Assembly: GCF_000264905.1 (NCBI RefSeq)
Contig: NW_006763149.1
Coordinates: 900,212 to 964,211 of the forward strand
DNA length: 64,000 nucleotides
Source of the DNA: Stereum hirsutum FP-91666 SS1
Lineage: Eukaryota; Basidiomycota; Agaricomycetes; Russulales; Stereaceae
Direction: 5' to 3'
Part shown: positions 57,846-64,000 of the stretch, piece after piece
Position numbering within the stretch: position 1 is the first letter of the stretch
Layout: each line of letters opens with the position of its first letter
Notes under the pieces: model-generated
Databases searched by the model: none
The model's input: the letters and a program-made list of their open reading frames with translations, nothing else
Told to the model about the DNA's origin: nothing
Translations under genes and position numbers: made by a program

Positions 57846-58889
57846 TCATCCCAAATAGTGCCAAATCGCCCAAAAACAAAAGAACGTAAAGATCGCGCCG
57901 GCGACGAATATCCACATATCCTGCGTACTGTTCAACAATCCGTGAGCATTGATCACCTATATACGGGAAAGAGCAGGAAAGAGCGGCACAAAGAACACAT
58001 ACCTCCTCCTCTCAATCCACCCGATAACATCCCTACTCAACCCCAACGTGTTCGCCGCATCCAACAATCTCCTCTGCGTGCCCTTCAACATATTCCGCTG
58101 ATCCACAAGGTTATCCAGCACCTCCCTGCCCTGCGCGATGAAGTCGTCCAGCTGCGCATGTGTATTCTGCGTGAAGCTGTGTTCACGAAGGGCGAAGTCT
58201 TCTCGGGATTGTGAGGAGTAAGGGTTGGATGTTGATGATGGTGGATTGGAGAACGGGTTCTCGGAGTGTGCGGATGAGGCAGACGGGGATGCGGTAGAGG
58301 CATAGCGAAGACGAGTCGAGGCGGACGGGTGAGCGGATGCGGAGGATGTGGCGAGGAGTTCTGTCCGTTGCTATAATGATACCACCACACGAACCACCCA
58401 GAACTTTGTTAGACCTCGTCCTACCACTACCTCATATGCTGAGTCGAAGAAAGAAAAGAACGAAACCACGTGCCAAACCCACCTGTTCCTCATTCGCACT
58501 CTTCAGCCTCTCAAACTCCTTCCTCAACTCCGTATAATCCGCCCTAAACTTCTGAACCCGTGCCGTCGCCTTCTCCTGCTTCGCCTTGATCATCTCCCGT
58601 CGGGCCATCGAGTCGTAGTCATCTATTGTGCGGCTCATCGCAGCCAGCGAGGCAGAGATCTGCCCTGACATTGGGGAGCCCGTCAGCATTCTTCCGTCCG
58701 TTCGGTCGTTCATTCGAACTCAAACACATGTTTGGGACGGTGTGCTGTTCATGCATGGAGGATAGAGGACAGAGATGGTGAGTGGTACAGACCTGAAAGT
58801 GATGCTGAGCTGTCTCCCGAGCGCAGACGTTCGAGGTCTGCTTGGATCGAAGACGTCTGACGGACGCCGAGTGTGTATAGGGAGTTCAT
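57846..58889 (-). CDS. BOS1: BOS1/membrin, ER-Golgi v-SNARE
   Basis: A Qb-SNARE that drives fusion of ER-derived vesicles with the Golgi. The start MNSLYTLGVRQTSSIQADLE (ATG 58887-58889) is typical of membrin/Bos1. The Habc-like helices follow (ASLAAMSRTIDDYDSMARRE, FRADYTELRKEFERLKSANE), then a Ser-rich linker. The SNARE helix is HAQLDDFIAQGREVLDNLVD and RNMLKGTQRRLLDAANTLGL with SRDVIGWIERR. A last exon encodes the single C-terminal membrane anchor DMWIFVAGAIFTFFCFWAIW, tail-anchored with two or three residues on the lumenal side (stop 57846-57848). About four introns. Identification is firm. Confidence 0.92.
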
Positions 58890-59956
58890 TGTGTTGTGGC
58901 TCAGCGATAACTCGCTTCAAATTTAAATTCAGAACGTCTCAGAGAGCAGATAGAAAAGAACCAGTGATTTCCTGAGACAAAAGAAAAGGATCGATTATTC
59001 AGACTGGTTTTCGGAGAGCAGGAGGGCGCGCGTGGACTGTGCGTGTTGACTGTGGTGGAGGTGAGATACGTGTTCCGAATATCAGTTCCGCTGGAGAGGG
59101 GGTTACAGTTAGGGTTAGGGTCATCTTTCTTTCTCTTCGCCACCACAACTATCGCGGTTTCTTGAGTCCGAAAATCTTCAGCTGGACGATCGCCAGTACT
59201 GTATCAGTATCACTCGCTCTTCCTGGACACAATGACCTCTGCTTTCGTCCCTCGTGCTGTCTCTGATTTAGTTAGAGTAAACACATATCATCGCCCTCGC
59301 TGATCCCTGTGATGAAAGACATAATATCTATCTTTTGGAGGGAAGTTGGAGTGCTATGTCTGCCGAGGTCGTTGTTCCTGGTTAGGCGAAATCATTTCGA
59401 AGCCTTTAGGGGACATCCTTGAGGCAACATCTCTTGTGCTCTTCAGGGCTCATGTTAGTCCTCTTTTTGACGGCTACCCAACTCTCGAACTCTGGGACAT
59501 CTCCAGCAACTCATGGAGCAGCACCGCATTGCGCCATGAACCGTCTCTTGTTCCTTCATCGGAGAGCCCACTGACGCAAATAGACATAGACACACCTGGT
59601 TACATAACGAGAACAAGGTCCTTTCCATATTGGGATAGAGTCTTCCTTGACGACGTTGTCTTTCCATACCGGTTGCCATCCTATCACGGCGGCATATTAG
59701 ACGTGCCAGGAATTTTGTGGGCATTCGTTTACCTTAGATATTGACTGGCAACATGACATTGCGGCGGTGCTGTTTTGGTTGGAGCGTGCAATATATATAG
59801 TTGTGTCTGTGTCTCAGCATGCATCTAACACGCTTATTCGCACTCTTGCAATCTCTACTTACCAGCTTACATTCGATTATCGTTCTCGTTCACTCTTGTC
59901 TTTCCATCTTGCGTCCTTGCCTCGCTATCTCCGTGTCTACTCACTCCCACTCCTCC
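58890..59956. other. Intergenic region, no gene supported
   Basis: About 1.07 kb: the BOS1 promoter and the upstream region of the next plus-strand gene. A 132-codon frame near 59346-59744 lacks an ATG and family features. Two TTAGGG units at about 59108-59120 are too few to be a telomere relic. Confidence 0.35.
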
Positions 59957-61382
59957 ATGTCATCTTCCCCAAAAACCATGAGCCAATTCGAAGATCTACC
60001 AGTCGTACACGGCGTCGCTGCCCATAGCATCATACAGCTGGCCTCCTTTATTATCTGGCAACAGAACTGCAGGATCAACTACGTCTGGGAAGTGGTCAAG
60101 ATGAAGATTTATGGGACCCCACTTCGTCGTAGTGGTCTCTGGCACCGTGAATGTGGTGTCACACCAGGGTTCGTCCCATCTCCTACTGTGTTCTTCTATC
60201 CTCGTTCTTTTTTCGCGATGGACTCGCTGACCTGATGTCATCTGCTTTTGCTTTCTTCTTGTCTCTTGAATGATCTGTTGGGTAAAACATATTATAGCTG
60301 CATCCGCGTGAGACTCTTCACCGACCTCGATGAATACAAGAAGGGAGTGATCATGATACGCACCGGACACCGATTTGTCTCCTACCACCGCTCCAAATGC
60401 GAAGCCGATTTTCCAATGTTACCCGATGGTGGACTTGATCTGAAGTTCGTCAGGCTGTGGTGGGGAATCAAGGATTTCAAAGTGCGTTTCGCAGCTCGAC
60501 TCACAATTTTCCAGCCTTGTGTTGATTAAGGATCGTCGCGTTATGCAACTTGAAGGTGATCGATCCGCTGAGGTGGACGCAGTTTACGCCAGAAGATGTC
60601 CTGTCTCCTCTCGCTGTCAATATTCTATCTGAGGGCACGAACGATATCCACATCCTGCGTAAGCCCATATGTCCTCCCCTCCTCCACCATGGATCGTCTT
60701 CTTATGCCAAAACTCGTCTAATTCTCTTCACCCACTTCCTCCCCAAACAGACGACGTCGCGCACCCGCACCCCCTCGACACCTTCACCGCCCACACCCCC
60801 TTCCACACCTCCTCCCACCTCCTAATCCCCAGCCGCAAACGTATCTACCCCCGCCCAGCCTGGCTCAACAAATTCTGGCCGCTCGGACACTTCCTGTTCT
60901 GGCTTACAGAACCCATCCATCAAGAGCTCGTTCCCGATTTAGTCCTGATGCGGGCGCATGGGAAGGAAGTTAGGAAGAGGATGTGGGTGGAGAAGGTGGT
61001 GGGGGGAAGGGTGTATGAGAGGTGGGATGAGCATCATGGCAGTGACGAGGATGAAGACGTCGAAGAGGCTGAGTGGGGGATACATGAAGGGAGGGTGAGG
61101 AGAACGCCGGTGATTACGTGGGAGCAGAGGATGAAGGCGTTACAGTGGGGATATTATGCGGAGAAGATATGGCCTTTCGTATTGGGAATCTGTGCGATCT
61201 TCTGGAGTGTCAGTTTTTCCCGACAGGTATGGGATGCGACGGAGGAAGGGAGGGTGTTTGCGATCGTATGGGGCGTTAAGCTGTGGGGTATGGCGGATGT
61301 GTGTTGTGGTGATGAAGTGAGGAGGGAGGTGGCGAGACTTACGGTCGTTGTGGATGGGTTTTTGAGGGATGATAAAGTATAG
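59957..61382 (+). CDS. Hypothetical protein with one membrane segment near the C-terminus
   Basis: Four exons can be joined in phase: 59957 to about 60171, about 60300-60482 (IRVRLFTDLDEYKKGVIMIR, FVRLWWGIKDFK), about 60556-60659 (VIDPLRWTQFTPEDVLSPLA) and about 60752-61382. The last exon has SHLLIPSRKRIYPRPAWLNK, FWPLGHFLFWLTEPIHQELV, an acidic stretch and the hydrophobic segment IWPFVLGICAIFWSVSFSRQ, then ends FLRDDKV. I recognise no domain. The hydrophobic segment may anchor it to a membrane. The ATG at 59957 is the first in frame; ATG 59978 is an alternative. Confidence 0.55.
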
Positions 61383-61925
61383 AGGGTATTGAGCTTTGGT
61401 GGACGGTTTATGGTCATGGTGATATTCATTCGGGTCTTTCTGAGACCGGGTGTAGCTATGAGGAAGTGATGAAGATGAACCGAGAGGTGTGTAGAGTTGC
61501 GTTGACGTGCTTCTGTCGGTTGTATACCAGGCTTTCTGTCCTCTGGCTAATACTCGGAGTGTGACCTCTGACGATGGTATGAATGTGCTCGTGTACTTTG
61601 CATGTCCTCCCTCGTTTCTCCCTTGGTGACTTTGGGTCAACTATCTGCACCGTTCTCGAGTACCGTGCGCTACGCTATAGGTCTCGCCCACCGACCTGCG
61701 CTTCCATGTATTCAAGGCGCCCCTAAAATAGAATAAAACAAAGGAATTGACTTGGAATTGACGAATTGATCCGTAATTCCATACTTCCATGTGGCATGAC
61801 GTCATCCCGAGCTTAAGCATGATTGGGCGCTTGTTGACGACCTTGTACCAAACCATTGAGGTCGGAAGTCGTCCACGACGACGACGACGAGCAGATACTA
61901 GTCTTGTTTCTCAGGGTCGACGTCA
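61383..61925. other. Intergenic region, no gene seen
   Basis: About 540 bp: 3' UTR of the hypothetical gene and promoter of PFF1. No clear element. Confidence 0.35.
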
Positions 61926-64000
61926 ATGTCGATATCTTCATTTCTTCAGTCCGTCTTTGGTTTCAGAACTGTGCCTACCACGGTCTTTCTCATTCTGATT
62001 TATGCTGCTGCATTCGTTTCGCTCTATGTGACTGACCAGCTCCCGGCCGTACCAGCTGTGGACAAGCAGCATGGATATGGCGTCGATTTGGAGGCGGCAT
62101 ATAAGGATCTACATTTGGTGCGAGGAATAATGCTTCTGGAATGTGCCGACACTAATTTTACTCTGTTTGCCCATGCATCCTTAAACAGATCGCTGCTCGT
62201 CCACACCCGTACAACTCGTATGAGAACGACCGGGTTCGAGCATACGTACTTGATCGCGTCTCACAGATCGCGCAAGGCCATGACTTTGTCCATGTTCTCG
62301 ATGACCTCAATACGACGGCATCGTGGCTAGAAGGACGACTGGCGACATACTTTGAGGGGAACAATGTATTAGTGAAGGTCGATGGATATGAGGGTGGAGC
62401 CGATGATGGTACGCTTTCTTATCCTATATGTTCTTGGTGCACAGGTCGTACAAGATTCCATAGGAGCCCTCGTCGAGAGGCTGCCAATTCTGGCTCTTGA
62501 TTCTGTCCCACAGCAATTGACCGAGTAGCTGTGGCCCACGCTGGCGTCATGTCTCATAGCTCGCAGAGCTTCTGCGACACGTCGCAATACACATAGAATG
62601 CTCGTGGACATGTTGTTAAGGGCGTGTAAACCTTAGATCGTCTTACTTGATACTACTTTCGCGATCGATCAAGAGAACTGGAGATATCTGCCTTTGGCGC
62701 CACAATTTACCACTAGCGGACAGACCATGATCGTATGCATCGCTTCACTGTGGACCCTGTGGTATTAGATCGCCCTTCCAGAGGTCTTGATCCCGAAAGT
62801 TGGAATCTTGCTCTACTGTGATATATGTGTGGCGCCAGCGGAACTACGCTAGTTTCCTACGTAGGCCTTGTACGGTCTATCGGAGTTGGCTTTTACTTAG
62901 GACCTTATCACTCATATCTAATTCGTTTCGCAACAGGTGACGCAGTCCTATTCTCTGCGCATTTCGACTCAGCCCCCACGGCGCCTGGGGCCACCGACGA
63001 CGGGATGAGCGTCGCCGCCCTTCTTCAAATGCTCACGATTCTAGCTGAGCACCAACCACGACGGACTGCCGTGTTCAACATTAACAATGGAGAAGAGAAT
63101 GGGCTTTCTGGAGCACATGTGTATGCTACTCCACCTTCATACTGATGCATTCCCCTTGAATAACTTGGCTTTCGCCACACAGATTCGTGGAACACCCATG
63201 GTCCGAGCTCACATCCACCTTCATGAATCTCGATGGCGCAGGCTCAGGAGGGTTAGAAAGTCTCATCTCCTTCGAAATATGTTCAGCTAATAAACACGTT
63301 CTTCAATTTATAGGCGCCCTCTCCTCTTTCGTGCATCGTCCGTAGATACCCTCCAAGCTTTCACCAAGGCTTTTGTCCCGCACCCACACGCCAACGCCCT
63401 CACAGCCGATGCTTTTTCCCGCGGTGTCGTTCGCTCCCGTACGGACTATTCTGTATACACTAGTACTGCACCAGGTGGTCGTATGCGTGGAGCGGACGTC
63501 GCATTCTACAAGAACCGAGCTCGATATCATACACCTGACGATTCGATCAGGGGCATGGGTAGGGATGGAGCGCGGAAAGCTCTTTGGGCATTGTTGGAAA
63601 TCGTGAGAGGAGCCGGAGGAGCGCTGCTCAACGAAGATGCAGAGAAAGTCGGGGTTGGACGGGGGAAAGTTGGTGATGGCGACGTTATGCAGCAGACTGA
63701 GGGAGCTGTATACTTCGAGTGTAGGTATCTTTCCGATCCTCTGCTCAACCTGTTATATTGATGCTGAATTTCCCCTGTATTTGTAGTGTACGCCAACTTC
63801 CTGATCGTATTCGCCGCCAGAATTTTACTAGCAGTTCATATCTCCCTGCTCGCTGGAGGCCCCATCATAGTCGCTATATTTGCCTTCCTTCTGTATCGGC
63901 AGTCCGCCATTGCTCAAAGAGGACAGGCACGTCGTCGATGGGTCGATAACGTCCGAGGTTATGGCCGTTTCTGGCTCGCGCTGTTCATCACCCTCGGGGC
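61926..64000 (+). CDS. PFF1: Vacuolar membrane protease (peptidase M28), 3' end outside window
   Basis: Pff1 is a multi-spanning zinc aminopeptidase-like protein of the vacuole membrane. Exon 1 has a membrane segment (TTVFLILIYAAAFVSLYV) after MSISSFLQSVFGF. Then come the conserved IAARPHPYNSYENDRVRAYV, LATYFEGNNVLVKVDGYEGG and, after a non-coding stretch, the M28 core. The zinc ligands are visible: VLFSAHFDSAPTAPGATDDG (His, Asp), NNGEENGLSGAH (catalytic and metal Glu pair) and FMNLDGAGSGG (Asp). Later exons give AFSRGVVRSRTDYSVYTS and FYKNRARYHTPDDSI (last His ligand), then the first membrane segments of the C-terminal domain (LIVFAARILLAVHISLLAGG, IVAIFAFLLYRQ). The roughly 530 bp between 62409 and 62937 lacks the short coding piece expected before the first His ligand. 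Confidence 0.85.

Noticed and set aside
59107..59120. Two TTAGGG units as an interstitial telomere
   Set aside because: Only two units, expected by chance in 64 kb.
59346..59744. 132-codon plus-strand frame
   Set aside because: It starts at TTG, has no homologous motif and no supporting splice pattern.

Overview
The window reads as nuclear DNA of a filamentous basidiomycete (an Agaricomycete-type mushroom fungus). Genes are dense and on both strands. Most have many 50-70 nt GT-AG introns, and the protein families are typical of such genomes: fungal F-box/LRR proteins, a P450, a Cys-rich PARP-domain protein, small secreted proteins, a vacuolar M28 protease. All exon models were made by eye from splice signals, reading-frame phase and family motifs.

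Layout: a decayed cytochrome P450 (1-1974); a ubiquitin C-terminal hydrolase (minus, 2225-3388) facing an F-box gene (3963-5193); a large 2OG-Fe(II) oxygenase, copy A (5798-10638); an uncharacterised gene (11217-12344) and a tRNA-like sequence; SPT7 of the SAGA complex (minus, 13081-18487) head to head with CDH1, the APC/C activator (20796-24493), with a small hypothetical gene between; a truncated transcription-factor-like gene; the second oxygenase, copy B (minus, 27741-32439); a Ser-rich hypothetical gene; a penta-EF-hand protein; an isocitrate-lyase/PEP-mutase enzyme; a PARP-domain protein with three Cys modules; an F-box/LRR gene; an acidic protein with a beta-grasp-like end; a soluble tandem ABC ATPase; two paralogous secreted proteins around an assembly gap; an RRM protein; the ER-Golgi SNARE BOS1; a hypothetical membrane protein; and the 5' part of the vacuolar protease PFF1, cut by the window end.

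The most unusual object is oxygenase copy A. Its first three exons splice in phase into a near copy of the histone H3 tail (residues 1-18 and beyond), joined to a predicted nuclear dioxygenase with a basic PQKRK motif and a C-terminal SUMO-interaction-like motif. An ACGCGT (MCB-type) box lies about 70 bp upstream. Copy B has the same exon structure but an acidic N-terminus and no visible H3 tail. The pair lies inverted around SPT7 and CDH1. A second notable feature is the 1.47 kb first intron of CDH1, which holds ten ACGCGT hexamers within about 580 bp.

The genes do not form one pathway. Several of them (SPT7, both oxygenases, the UCH, CDH1, F-box proteins) touch chromatin or ubiquitin/SUMO control, but this is ordinary co-location unless expression data show otherwise.
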